A DNA stretch of 64,000 bases from Thermomicrobiales bacterium (GTDB lineage Bacteria > Chloroflexota > Chloroflexia > Thermomicrobiales > UBA6265). A model generated the notes under the pieces. The model worked only from the letters and a program-made list of their open reading frames with translations, had not been told where the DNA came from and ran no database searches. Position 1 is the stretch's first letter. Each line of letters begins with the position of its first letter. Location: assembly GCA_019637585.1 (NCBI GenBank), contig JAHBVL010000002.1:124001-188000 (forward strand), read 5' to 3'. Shown piece after piece: positions 24,527 to 32,184 of this stretch. A program made the translations under genes and the position numbers.

Positions 24527-26890
24527 CTACTGACAGATACAAATTGTCTGGCCGCTGGAGACCAGGCAGTTGCGAATGCAGGTCTCCGGCGGGCCCGGGC
24601 AAGTGTGGCAAATTCCGTCGTTGCATACGATTTGGTCGTTGATGCTGCAATGGAATCCCGACCCATCTTCGCAGCAGGTCTGAGAGAGATTGCCAATGTC
24701 CGGGCATGGATTTGGGCAAGGCCCTCCGCATCCATTGTTCGTGGCGCCGCCACACTTCCCAGCGCAGTTGGGCTGGCAAACGCACTGCCCCGTTGAATTG
24801 CAGATGCCTCCGGGACAAGAGACGCCATTTGTCACTTGACAGGCCGCTGTCATTCCATCGCAGAACGTGCATGCGGGATCCCAATCCGGGTGGAACACCG
24901 GACAGTTCTCTACGGTGCCGTTGCACTCGCTGCACTCGTTTGTTACTGGGTTGATCACAAAGGGCGCCGGGCACTCACAGTCGCCGTTCACGCAGATCGC
25001 CTGTCCAAAACAGGTCACACCCTGACACGGGTCGGGACAGGTGGAGCCAGTCTTGCACTCGACGCCCCCGGTGGAGTCGGGACAGCAGACCTCGCCATCC
25101 TCGCATTCCTCGTAGGAGTCGATGTCGCAGACACACGTGTCTGCGAGACAGGTCTCGTTCGCTGCGCACCGTGACTGGTTCTCGATGGAACAAGCACCTG
25201 ATGCAGCGCAATCGGCGCAACCGCGAGCGCAGCAGGTGTCGCTCTTCGTGCAATCAAATCCGCAATAGGCTCCCTCGTCAGAATCCCAGCAGGTGTAGCA
25301 GGCGCCATATTGCGCGCAGTCGCCGTTGGGATCAGTTCGGTTGGCGACCGCTTCACAAACCGGTTCTGTCTGTCCAGAGACGCATTGATAGCAGTCACCG
25401 CACGGCGGATCGCAAACGGGTGGAGGTGGTGTTGTTGGTTCAGATGTCGTTCCGGTCGTGGTGGTCGTTGTCGTAGTGGTCGTTGTTGTGGTCGTTGTCG
25501 TCACCAGGGTATTGACGAAGGTCCACTCCGTGTCGGACGGAACGACCACGGTGAGCACGCCACCACCGGTCACCTCATACTCATCCGGCACCGTCGACTC
25601 GACGACGCAGTAGATGCCTGCTTCCAGCCCGGTGAAGACGGTTTGTCCCGTGACCTCATCGACGCACTGCTCGCTCCGCACCGGATCGCCAAAGGCGGGA
25701 CAGACCCCGCCATAGAGGGTGAAGCAGGCGCCTGCCAGCGGCATGTTGCTTTCGTCGACTTTGGAGACGGTGAAATCACTGGTCGGCGCACAGGTGCTCG
25801 TTTCGGGATCGCAATAGAGCCCGCTCCCGCACCCACAGTCGATCAGCCCAAAACAGGTGTCCGACACCGACCCGCACGGATCCCCCTCACCGCCGAATCC
25901 CTCATCCGCACAGGTGAGCGGCGTGCAGCAGAAGGGTTCCACAGGAATGCCGACCTCGCCATCCGCCGCCGCGATCGCGCAGACATCACCCTGCGCGCAA
26001 CAAATCTGACTGCAACAGACCTGCCCGGTTCCGGAACAGGAGGAGGTGTCGACAGCTCCGATGCAGGCGCCGTTCAGACAGCTCCAGCAGGCGACATCGG
26101 TTCCCGGCGCATTGCCGGCACAGACCGTCACCTCATCGACACAGGCGCTGGCATACGGATTAGTGGTGTCGCAGACGCTGCACTCCCCTGAGCAACTGGT
26201 GTCATCGCAACAGGCGCCGGCGGCGATGCAGATCGCCACGCCGTCCCGCACGCAACACTGCTCGTTGGCGGCGCAGCATGCGGCATTGTCCGGACCCTGG
26301 CAGACATGCCGGTCTGCCGGGCAGCATTCCCGCTCGAAATACCACTCAGGGATCGGGAACCAGCCATTGATGACGAGGGGATATCCGGGGAAATAGCATT
26401 CCCCATTGCAACACCCACCATCGCAGGTGAGCTCGACCGGACAGCACATCTCCTCTGGCTGTCCCGCAAAGACCTGATCGAGGCAGACCGCGCCAGCACC
26501 GCAGCACTCCCGGTCGCAGCACTGCTGGGCATCGGCACAGCATTCGAGACCGCAGACCGCCCGGCCGCGACCCGCCTGGCCATCGCAGCAGATAGCGTGG
26601 TTGCCCGAGCGGGCGCAGGCGCCAGCCGGACAGCAGAGCGTGCTGTTCGGGCACTGGTCCTGTCCAGGTTGGCAGAGGGGTGGGGCAGGAGTGGTGCTGG
26701 TGGTGGTTGCCGGTTCTGGCGGTGGAGGAATGGTCGGCCGGGTTCGGGCGTCGCGGGCGTCGACCGAGTCGCCGATCGCGGCGCCGGACGCAACCGCGCC
26801 GCCGATGCCGAGCAATCCTTTCAGGATCGAACGGCGGGATACGCCCTGCGCGACGAGCTTCGTCAAGCCGTCGAAACGACTTCCATCCAT
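24527..26890 (-). CDS. Large Cys-rich Tat-exported protein with SpaA/Cna-B-like domain and poly-Thr linker
   Basis: 787 residues. A twin-arginine signal (GVSRRSILKGLLGIGGA) leads to a P/T-rich linker and then long runs of Cys-rich modules (CC pairs, CxxC, CCxxxxC; more than 100 Cys). Near residues 395-470 is a prealbumin-like SpaA/Cna-B-type domain (FTVSKVDESNMPLAGACFTLYGG ... FTGLEAGIYCVVE), followed by a run of about 16 Thr and another Cys-rich half. There is no LPXTG motif or C-terminal membrane helix. ATG 26890 has GAGGGGG 8 nt upstream and starts just before the Tat motif. Probably a disulfide- or metal-stabilised surface protein; its function is unknown. Confidence 0.8.
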   Translation of the reverse strand: MDGSRFDGLTKLVAQGVSRRSILKGLLGIGGAVASGAAIGDSVDARDARTRPTIPPPPEPATTTSTTPAPPLCQPGQDQCPNSTLCCPAGACARSGNHAICCDGQAGRGRAVCGLECCADAQQCCDRECCGAGAVCLDQVFAGQPEEMCCPVELTCDGGCCNGECYFPGYPLVINGWFPIPEWYFERECCPADRHVCQGPDNAACCAANEQCCVRDGVAICIAAGACCDDTSCSGECSVCDTTNPYASACVDEVTVCAGNAPGTDVACWSCLNGACIGAVDTSSCSGTGQVCCSQICCAQGDVCAIAAADGEVGIPVEPFCCTPLTCADEGFGGEGDPCGSVSDTCFGLIDCGCGSGLYCDPETSTCAPTSDFTVSKVDESNMPLAGACFTLYGGVCPAFGDPVRSEQCVDEVTGQTVFTGLEAGIYCVVESTVPDEYEVTGGGVLTVVVPSDTEWTFVNTLVTTTTTTTTTTTTTTTTGTTSEPTTPPPPVCDPPCGDCYQCVSGQTEPVCEAVANRTDPNGDCAQYGACYTCWDSDEGAYCGFDCTKSDTCCARGCADCAASGACSIENQSRCAANETCLADTCVCDIDSYEECEDGEVCCPDSTGGVECKTGSTCPDPCQGVTCFGQAICVNGDCECPAPFVINPVTNECSECNGTVENCPVFHPDWDPACTFCDGMTAACQVTNGVSCPGGICNSTGQCVCQPNCAGKCGGATNNGCGGPCPNPCPDIGNLSQTCCEDGSGFHCSINDQIVCNDGICHTCPGPPETCIRNCLVSSGQTICICQ

Positions 26891-27140
26891 GCGACACCCC
26901 CTCGGACGGATTGGCGGGCAACCGATCCGCCGGTATGTTTCTCCTCTGCTGTTCTCTGAAGAGTATAGAACCTCGCTCAATGGATTCGGTGCGACCGACG
27001 GCCGCGATTGGCAGACCTCTTATCAGTGCTGGCGCGGGGCGGTCATTCGGGAGCGCATCGTCTATACTTTCCGTTGGCCATTTCGCTCAGGCGATTGGCA
27101 ACGCACGGTCACGTAGATGGACCGTTGTACCTTAACAACC
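26891..27140. other. Intergenic stretch before the RNase P RNA gene
   Basis: 250 nt between divergent units. It must contain promoters for the Cys-rich gene and rnpB. TATACT-like -10 candidates occur on both strands (26962-26967 minus, 27063-27068 plus), but neither has a convincing -35. Confidence 0.4.
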
Positions 27141-27525
27141 GAGAGATTGAATCGGTCGCCCGGCAGGGTCGATCGAACGAAGAGAAGGGCGGTCGCTGGT
27201 TCCTTCGGGAATCAGAGGAAAGTCCGAGCTGCACAGAGTCAGGGTGCCTGGTGAAAGCCAGGGAGGCGCGGCAACGCGTCGACAGTCCAGATTGGCGCGC
27301 TGATTCCAGCGCGAGAGCAACAGAAACCAACCCGCGCCGGTTCGCCGGTGGCGGCTGAAAAGGGCAATCCTCCCCGCAGCAATCTCCGATCCGGCCGTTA
27401 TCAGGTTGCTCGCCGAGGCCGAAAGTCGAGAGCCGCTGGACTTCGGTTCAGCCAGTTCCATTCGGGACTGAGAGAGATGATCGCCTGAAACAGAACTCGG
27501 CTTACTCTCTCTTCTTCAATCTCTC
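27141..27525 (+). ncRNA. rnpB: RNase P RNA, bacterial class A
   Basis: Catalytic RNA that removes tRNA 5' leaders. The universal 5' P4 region GAGGAAAGTCCGAGCT lies at 27215-27230 and the 3' P4 partner ACAGAACTCGGCTTAC at 27490-27505. The outer P1 helix is a perfect 11-bp match between 27141-27151 (GAGAGATTGAA) and 27515-27525 (TTCAATCTCTC), which sets both ends. Size about 385 nt, normal for class A. It precedes tRNA-His and tRNA-Arg. Confidence 0.95.
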
Positions 27526-27571
27526 CCAATCCCGGCACGGGATCGCGGTACGCGATTCTGGTCCGATTCAT

Positions 27572-27649
27572 GGTGCCCTTAGCTCAGCCGGTTAGAGCGC
27601 TTGTCTGTGGAACAAGAGGTCACGGGTTCGAACCCCGTAGGGCACCCCA
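27572..27649 (+). tRNA. tRNA-His(GTG)
   Basis: Acceptor GTGCCCT/AGGGCAC with the extra G at -1 (27572) facing discriminator C, as in all tRNA-His. Anticodon stem CTTGT/ACAAG around CTGTGGA (anticodon GTG). CCA is encoded. Confidence 0.96.
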
Positions 27650-27666
27650 CTCCCTCACCCCCCGGC

Positions 27667-27690
27667 CCCTCTCCCCTACGGGAGAGGGGA
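27667..27690. terminator. Strong hairpin between tRNA-His and tRNA-Arg
   Basis: CCCCTCTCCC and GGGAGAGGGG form a 10-bp stem with a CTAC loop. It may be a terminator or a processing signal. Confidence 0.5.
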
Positions 27691-27694
27691 GTTT

Positions 27695-27767
27695 GCGCGA
27701 GTAGCTCAGTGGATAGAGCACTGGTCTTCGGAACCAGGTGTCGCGGGTTCGAATCCTGCCTCGCGCA
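27695..27767 (+). tRNA. tRNA-Arg(TCG)
   Basis: Acceptor GCGCGAG/CTCGCGC, discriminator A, anticodon stem CTGGT/ACCAG around CTTCGGA (anticodon TCG). CCA is not encoded (CCG follows). Confidence 0.95.
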
Positions 27768-27875
27768 CCGCAACTATTTCCCCAATAATCGATACGACTC
27801 ACTGGCTCCGCTCCTCACGATCGACGGAGTGTTGCTACAGTATGCGTATCGAGCCGCTTCGCCATGAGGTGCCAT

Positions 27876-28655
27876 GTGACCAGGATTCGTGTCGGAATTC
27901 AGATCGCCCATCAGCATGCCCAGTCGTACAGCCAGCTCCGTGAAACCTGGCAGGCAGTCGAAGAAAGCGGCGCCGACACCCTCTTCACCTGGGACCACTT
28001 CTTTCCGCTGGCCGGCGATCCGGGAGGACGGCACTTCGACAACTGGACGGCAATGGGCGCGATGGCCGAAGTGACCAATCGTATCCAGTTTGGCTGTCTC
28101 GTCGCCGCTACCGGCTACCGCAACCCCAACCTGCTAGCCGATATGTCCCGCTCGCTCGATCACTTCTCGGACGGGCGATTCATCCTCGGTATCGGCAGTG
28201 GCTGGTGCCAGCCCGACTACGACGGGTATGGCTTCGAGTTCGGCACCGCGGCGTCGCGGCTGAAAGATCTCGATCGCGACATGAAGATCATCATGCATCG
28301 CTTGTCGGTCCTGAATCCTCCGCCGATTCAGGATCCGCTGCCGATTCTGATTGGCGGCGGGGGCGAAAAGGTGACCCTTCGAATCACCGCGCAGTACGCC
28401 CACATCTGGAATGGTCAGGGGGAGCCGGACGTCCTGGCGCACAAGAACAAGGTGCTCGACGCCTGGTGTGAAAAGGTTGGCCGCGATCCGGGCGAGATCG
28501 AACGGTCGGCGCAGATCATGGGACCACAGCTGGAAAAGCTCGACGAATACCTCGCTGCGGGAATCACCCACATCATCCTGGCCCAGTCCGGTCCGGAGTA
28601 CGATCTGACCGAGCTGCACAACGTGCTCAAGTGGCGCGACGCCAAACAGAGTTGA
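27876..28655 (+). CDS. LLM-class F420-dependent oxidoreductase
   Basis: Luciferase-like monooxygenase-fold protein of about 259 residues, of the F420-dependent type. It has the N-terminal RVGIQIAHQHAQSYSQLRETW, the active-site-side TLFTWDHFFPL, the cofactor segment GDGRFILGIGSGWCQPDYDGYG in part as LGIGSGW, and PLPILIGGGGEKVTLRITAQYAHIWN. GTG 27876 is chosen because GAGGT lies 6 nt upstream; ATG 27864 would add four residues. A related protein is encoded at 33498-34337. The substrate is unknown. Confidence 0.88.
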   Translation: MTRIRVGIQIAHQHAQSYSQLRETWQAVEESGADTLFTWDHFFPLAGDPGGRHFDNWTAMGAMAEVTNRIQFGCLVAATGYRNPNLLADMSRSLDHFSDGRFILGIGSGWCQPDYDGYGFEFGTAASRLKDLDRDMKIIMHRLSVLNPPPIQDPLPILIGGGGEKVTLRITAQYAHIWNGQGEPDVLAHKNKVLDAWCEKVGRDPGEIERSAQIMGPQLEKLDEYLAAGITHIILAQSGPEYDLTELHNVLKWRDAKQS

Positions 28656-28713
28656 TTGGAGGGTGTCTCGAGTCGCAGAGATATCAGGGGCACCCGGGGA
28701 CAATCGCACACGG

Positions 28714-29124
28714 TCAAAATCTCAAACGTTCGACTGATAGGCCGGTGACTTCTGAAATGAGATCGAAGTCCTTGTCGACGTGAAGAACTGTAGATCCAAG
28801 AGTCTGGGCAGCTGCCGCAATGAGCAGGTCTGAGACAGAAACTGCGCGGTGGTAACCGCGCTGGGCAAGCAACAGTTGGATTTCAACTGCGAGGTCTTCT
28901 GTTCCCGGAGTCATGTAGATCGTCCGCATGTGAGAGAGTGGGGGAAGCTGAACCGCGTCTCGGAGTTCTCGTGCAGAACGTGCCGAGTAGCCCAGCTCCA
29001 GAAGAGTCGCGACGGTGATATGAACCTGTCCGGCATCGATTCGAGACAACCACGCCGGAGCGTCCGGACTCGATCGCAAGCGGATCAATGCCGACTTGTC
29101 GATCAACCAGGTACTCAGTTCCAT
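28714..29124 (-). CDS. vapC: PIN-domain toxin, VapC-like
   Basis: 136-residue PIN-domain ribonuclease with the four acidic positions D9 (WLIDKSAL), E43 (ATLLELGY), D99 (VSVSDLLIAA) and D118 (HVDKDFD). VapC toxins cleave tRNA or rRNA. Its start overlaps the antitoxin gene by 10 nt. The active site looks intact, so the toxin is probably functional. Confidence 0.9.
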   Translation of the reverse strand: MELSTWLIDKSALIRLRSSPDAPAWLSRIDAGQVHITVATLLELGYSARSARELRDAVQLPPLSHMRTIYMTPGTEDLAVEIQLLLAQRGYHRAVSVSDLLIAAAAQTLGSTVLHVDKDFDLISEVTGLSVERLRF

Positions 29125-29336
29125 GCGCCCTTCATGAACTCTTCATCAAGCGCATCACGAAAGATTTCGGCCGTTCGCTCCAGATCGGCGAGGGTCGTGG
29201 GACGGGTCTTCGGTCGTGCGGCCCTGTCGAGAATGCGCCTGAGGTACTCAGACCGAGAAAGCCCCAGCTTTTCGGCGTCGAAGTCAAGCGCGGCAAGGAC
29301 TTCGCTCGGAACATTTCTGATTAGCACATCTGACAT
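29115..29336 (-). CDS. vapB: Ribbon-helix-helix antitoxin, VapB/FitA-like
   Basis: 73 residues: an N-terminal ribbon-helix-helix DNA-binding part (SDVLIRNVPSEVLAALDFDAEKLGLSRSEYLRRIL) and a C-terminal toxin-binding tail (EIFRDALDEEFMKGAWN). ATG 29336 has AAGGAG 9 nt upstream. It is transcribed first, as usual for antitoxins, and overlaps the toxin by 10 nt. A 12-bp perfect palindrome upstream is the likely autoregulatory site. Confidence 0.88.
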   Translation of the reverse strand: MSDVLIRNVPSEVLAALDFDAEKLGLSRSEYLRRILDRAARPKTRPTTLADLERTAEIFRDALDEEFMKGAWN

Positions 29337-29359
29337 GATCTCAACTCCTTGTGCTATCC

Positions 29360-29371
29360 GATGATATCATC
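29360..29371. promoter_or_regulatory. Perfect palindrome GATGATATCATC, likely antitoxin operator
   Basis: 12-bp perfect palindrome 24 nt upstream of the antitoxin start. On the minus strand it includes TATCAT, usable as a -10. It lies between the divergent vapBC and cinA genes. Confidence 0.55.
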
Positions 29372-29417
29372 TCGCTTGCGTCGTGTCGGACGGACACTCT
29401 GCAGGAAGGGGCATGTA

Positions 29418-30578
29418 TTGCTAAGAGCATATATCTTCTCGATCGGCAGTGAGCTGACGCAAGGGCACCTGACCGACACAAACGCCACCTTTCTCGCGCA
29501 GGAGCTGGTGGCCATCGGCGCGGAGCTGCTGCATGTGGTGCAGTGTTCCGACAACCGCCAGCGTCTGACCATGCAGCTCGAGCGGGCCATGAGCGACGCC
29601 GACCTGATCATCTGCACGGGCGGCATTGGGCCGACGGAGGACGATCTGACGCGGGAAGCGATCGCAGACGCAGTCGGGGAAACGCCGGAGATCGATCCAT
29701 CCCTTCTCGAAGAAATCCGCGAGTTCTTCGCCATCCGTGGTCTCAGCATGCCGGAGCGGAATGGCAAGCAGGCATGGGTGATCCCCAGTTCCGAAGTGCT
29801 GCCCAATCCGATCGGCACGGCGCCCGGCTGGTTCGTGTTCAAGAACGGCGTGGCGATCGTGGCCATGCCCGGCGTACCGCGCGAAATGAAGCGAATGTGG
29901 AGCGAGCAGGCTCTACCGAGAGTCAAGAACAACCTGAGTGGTTCCAGCTTCAGCTCGGTCACGATCAAAACGATCGGGATCGGCGAATCGGCGCTGGAAG
30001 ACAAGTTGCACGACCTGGTGGCGGTGGACAACCCGATTGTCGCCACCTATGCCAAGGATGATGGCGTCCATATTCGGGTGACCGGCCTCGGGGATGATCC
30101 GACTGCTGCGCTGGCGTTGCGCGAAGCGACGGTCGAAGAAATTCGCTCCCGGGTCGACGAATTCATTTATGCCTTCGACCACGAGCAACTGCCGGATGTC
30201 CTGGCGCGCGAAGTGACCGGCACCGGGTGCATGCTGGCCATCAACGACCGGGGCGGCGGCGGAACGTTTGCCGCGACGATGCTCGGCGATCCCGACTCTG
30301 CGCCAATCGTGGCCAGCGCGATTGCTGGTCCTTCCGATGGCACGCCTGCCGCTGAGCTGGCCGCCGCGGTGAGCTCGGAAAATCCGCCGGTGATCGGCAT
30401 CGGTATCTCGGTGACCACCGACGCTACAAATCAAACCGCGAATGGTACCGTCGAGATCGCCGTCAGCGGACCCTATGCCGTTGTCGAGACCTTCACCATG
30501 CGGTCGTCCTTTTCAGAGATTCAGCGACGGGCGGGGATGTCGGCCTGCGATGTTCTCCACAGGGCGCTTACCCGGTAG
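29418..30578 (+). CDS. cinA: CinA-family protein with degenerate C-terminal domain
   Basis: 386 residues. The N-terminal MoaB/Mog-like domain is well conserved (AYIFSIGSELTQGHLTDTNATFLAQEL, ICTGGIGPTEDDLTREAIAD, WFVFKNGVAIVAMPGVPREM). The C-terminal PncC-like nicotinamide-nucleotide amidase half is recognisable by position and by IAGPSDGTP and NGTVEIAVSG, but the catalytic AESxTGG segment is replaced by AINDRGGGG. TTG 29418 is chosen because AGGAAGG lies 8 nt upstream and family proteins start here. The pyrophosphatase half may act while the amidase half is probably dead. Confidence 0.88.
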   Translation: MLRAYIFSIGSELTQGHLTDTNATFLAQELVAIGAELLHVVQCSDNRQRLTMQLERAMSDADLIICTGGIGPTEDDLTREAIADAVGETPEIDPSLLEEIREFFAIRGLSMPERNGKQAWVIPSSEVLPNPIGTAPGWFVFKNGVAIVAMPGVPREMKRMWSEQALPRVKNNLSGSSFSSVTIKTIGIGESALEDKLHDLVAVDNPIVATYAKDDGVHIRVTGLGDDPTAALALREATVEEIRSRVDEFIYAFDHEQLPDVLAREVTGTGCMLAINDRGGGGTFAATMLGDPDSAPIVASAIAGPSDGTPAAELAAAVSSENPPVIGIGISVTTDATNQTANGTVEIAVSGPYAVVETFTMRSSFSEIQRRAGMSACDVLHRALTR

Positions 30579-30659
30579 TCCGCACCGCGCGACGTCGTCC
30601 GGGCCGTATGGTTCGGCGGATCGTGGGCATCCTGACCATGGCCGGCCGCGGCACCGCAG

Positions 30660-30763
30660 CGCCGTAAACGGCGCTGCTCACGGTGCGAAGCCCCTGCCGG
30701 GGCTATGCCTCAGGTCCGAAGGACCTTCGCACTGTGAGCCTGGTCCGTTCACGGCCGGGCGGG
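30660..30763. repeat. Dispersed palindromic element, single copy
   Basis: About 104 bp, closely matching 19022-19130. Outer arms GCCGTAAACGG/CCGTTCACGGC and GCTCACGGTGCGAAG/CTTCGCACTGTGAGC (one mismatch each) enclose two small hairpins. It lies between convergent cinA and ybeY. Confidence 0.8.
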
Positions 30764-30774
30764 TGTCCTGCAAA

Positions 30775-31242
30775 TCACCGCGATACGAACTGCCCAAGGA
30801 TTTCGTGCTGCCGCTGATGCATGGCCTGCCGTGCTTCGTCGGTTTGGTCGTCCCATCCACAGAGATGGAGCATGCCGTGGATGGCGATGAACGAGAGCTC
30901 GTCGCCGAGCGACCAGCCCTCATCGCCTGCCTGTTCCCGGGCACGATCGACAGAGATCACGATGTCGCCTGAAACCGGTTCTCCGGCGTGGAAATACGGA
31001 AAGGTCATCACGTCGGTGACGGAGCCGTCGTTCAGGTGTTCGGCGTGGAGAGAGGCGAGGTGCTCGTCGGTCGTCAGGACGATCGCGATTTCGCCAAGTG
31101 GCAGTTGACCTTCCTGGTCCAGCACGAAAGCCGGAATCGCGTTCAGGGTCCTTTCGATATCGGGAAGTGGCTGTCCGCTCAGATTCTGGACCGAGACGCC
31201 AACCGGCGAGTCATCGCTGGCTTCGACCCAGGAGCCGTCCAC
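30775..31242 (-). CDS. ybeY: Endoribonuclease YbeY
   Basis: Zinc-dependent rRNA-processing nuclease, 155 residues. The metal motif is H122-GML-H126-LCGWD-D132: the third ligand, His in most members, is Asp here. Other family segments are VLTTDEHLASLHAEHLND, TDVMTFPY and GDIVISVD. GTG 31242 lies 2 nt after the stop of the YqeY-like gene with no separate ribosome site, so translation is probably coupled. Confidence 0.9.
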   Translation of the reverse strand: MDGSWVEASDDSPVGVSVQNLSGQPLPDIERTLNAIPAFVLDQEGQLPLGEIAIVLTTDEHLASLHAEHLNDGSVTDVMTFPYFHAGEPVSGDIVISVDRAREQAGDEGWSLGDELSFIAIHGMLHLCGWDDQTDEARQAMHQRQHEILGQFVSR

Positions 31243-31244
31243 GA

Positions 31245-31697
31245 TCAGGAGAGAAGGGAGCGGACCATAGCGCTGATGCGTTTGCCGTCGGCGCCGCCAG
31301 CGACTTCCGCAATCACCACCGGCATGACCTTGCCCAGATCCTTGACCGACTCCGCGCCGGTTGAGGCGATGGCGGCCCGCACGACGGTTTCGAGCTCGGC
31401 ATCAGAGAGCTCGCGCGGCATGTACTTCTTCAGCACTGCGAGCTGTTCTTCTTCTTTCGTCACCAGGTCATCCCGTCCGGCGGCCCGAAACTGATCGATC
31501 GAGTCGACGCGCCGCTTCGTTTCACGCTGGAGCAGCGCCAGCGTCTGGTCGGCGGTCAGCGGACCACCATGCTCGATCTCGGCATTCTTGATCGCCGCCA
31601 TCGTGAAGCGAATCGTTTCACGGGCGGTGACATCCTGCGCCTTCATGGCGGCTTTCAGGTCGTCCTGGAGTTGTTGCTTGACGTCGTTCTCGGCCAT
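31245..31697 (-). CDS. GatB/YqeY-domain protein
   Basis: 150 residues, the usual stand-alone YqeY length. Family features are LQDDLKAAMKAQDVTARETIRFTMAAIKNAEI, KRRVDSIDQFRAAGRDDLVTKEEEQLAVLKKYMP, and the C-terminal helical half ending DGKRISAMVRSLL. ATG 31697 chosen since the region before it has no family similarity. It is located between a HIT protein and ybeY in the same orientation. The domain is related to the tRNA-binding tail of GatB. Confidence 0.9.
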   Translation of the reverse strand: MAENDVKQQLQDDLKAAMKAQDVTARETIRFTMAAIKNAEIEHGGPLTADQTLALLQRETKRRVDSIDQFRAAGRDDLVTKEEEQLAVLKKYMPRELSDAELETVVRAAIASTGAESVKDLGKVMPVVIAEVAGGADGKRISAMVRSLLS

Positions 31698-31716
31698 CGT
31701 GTCGTTCGGCTTTCGT

Positions 31717-32058
31717 TCAGGCGAGACTCGAAGAGAGCGTCCGCCCACCAATCACATGAAAATGGAGATGAAACACTGTCTGGCCGGCCGAGGAGCCGTT
31801 GTTCGTGATGACCCGAAATCCGGAGTCATCGAGACCGGCATCCAGCGCGACCTGTCGTGCCAGAGCAAGGAGCTCACCGCCCAGCGAGGCGTCTTCGAGC
31901 TGGTGAAGCGCCTCGATGTGTTCCCGCGGAACGACGAGCACATGGACCGGTGCGGCTGGGGCGATGTCCCGAAAGGCCACAGCCCGTTCGCTCTCGGCGA
32001 CGAACTCGGTGCCGAAATCACCCCGGATGATTTTGCAGAAAACGCACTCGTCAGACAT
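31717..32058 (-). CDS. HIT-family nucleotide hydrolase/transferase
   Basis: 113 residues, full HINT-type length. N-terminal CVFCKIIRGD (zinc-type Cys pair C5, C8), PVHVLVVPREHIEAL, and the histidine triad HLHFHVIGG near residues 97-105. Members hydrolyse AMP-linked amines. ATG 32058 with AAGGA 8 nt upstream. First gene of HIT-yqeY-ybeY. Confidence 0.93.
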   Translation of the reverse strand: MSDECVFCKIIRGDFGTEFVAESERAVAFRDIAPAAPVHVLVVPREHIEALHQLEDASLGGELLALARQVALDAGLDDSGFRVITNNGSSAGQTVFHLHFHVIGGRTLSSSLA

Positions 32059-32184
32059 TTCCCAATCCTTGATCGCGCGATCGCATTGCGCCCGTCAAGT
32101 ATGACAGAGTCGATGGCCCACCTTGGATTTCACCGGTCGTGAGAAGATACCGGATAGCTGTTGGTGACTGGTGAGGAGGAGATG

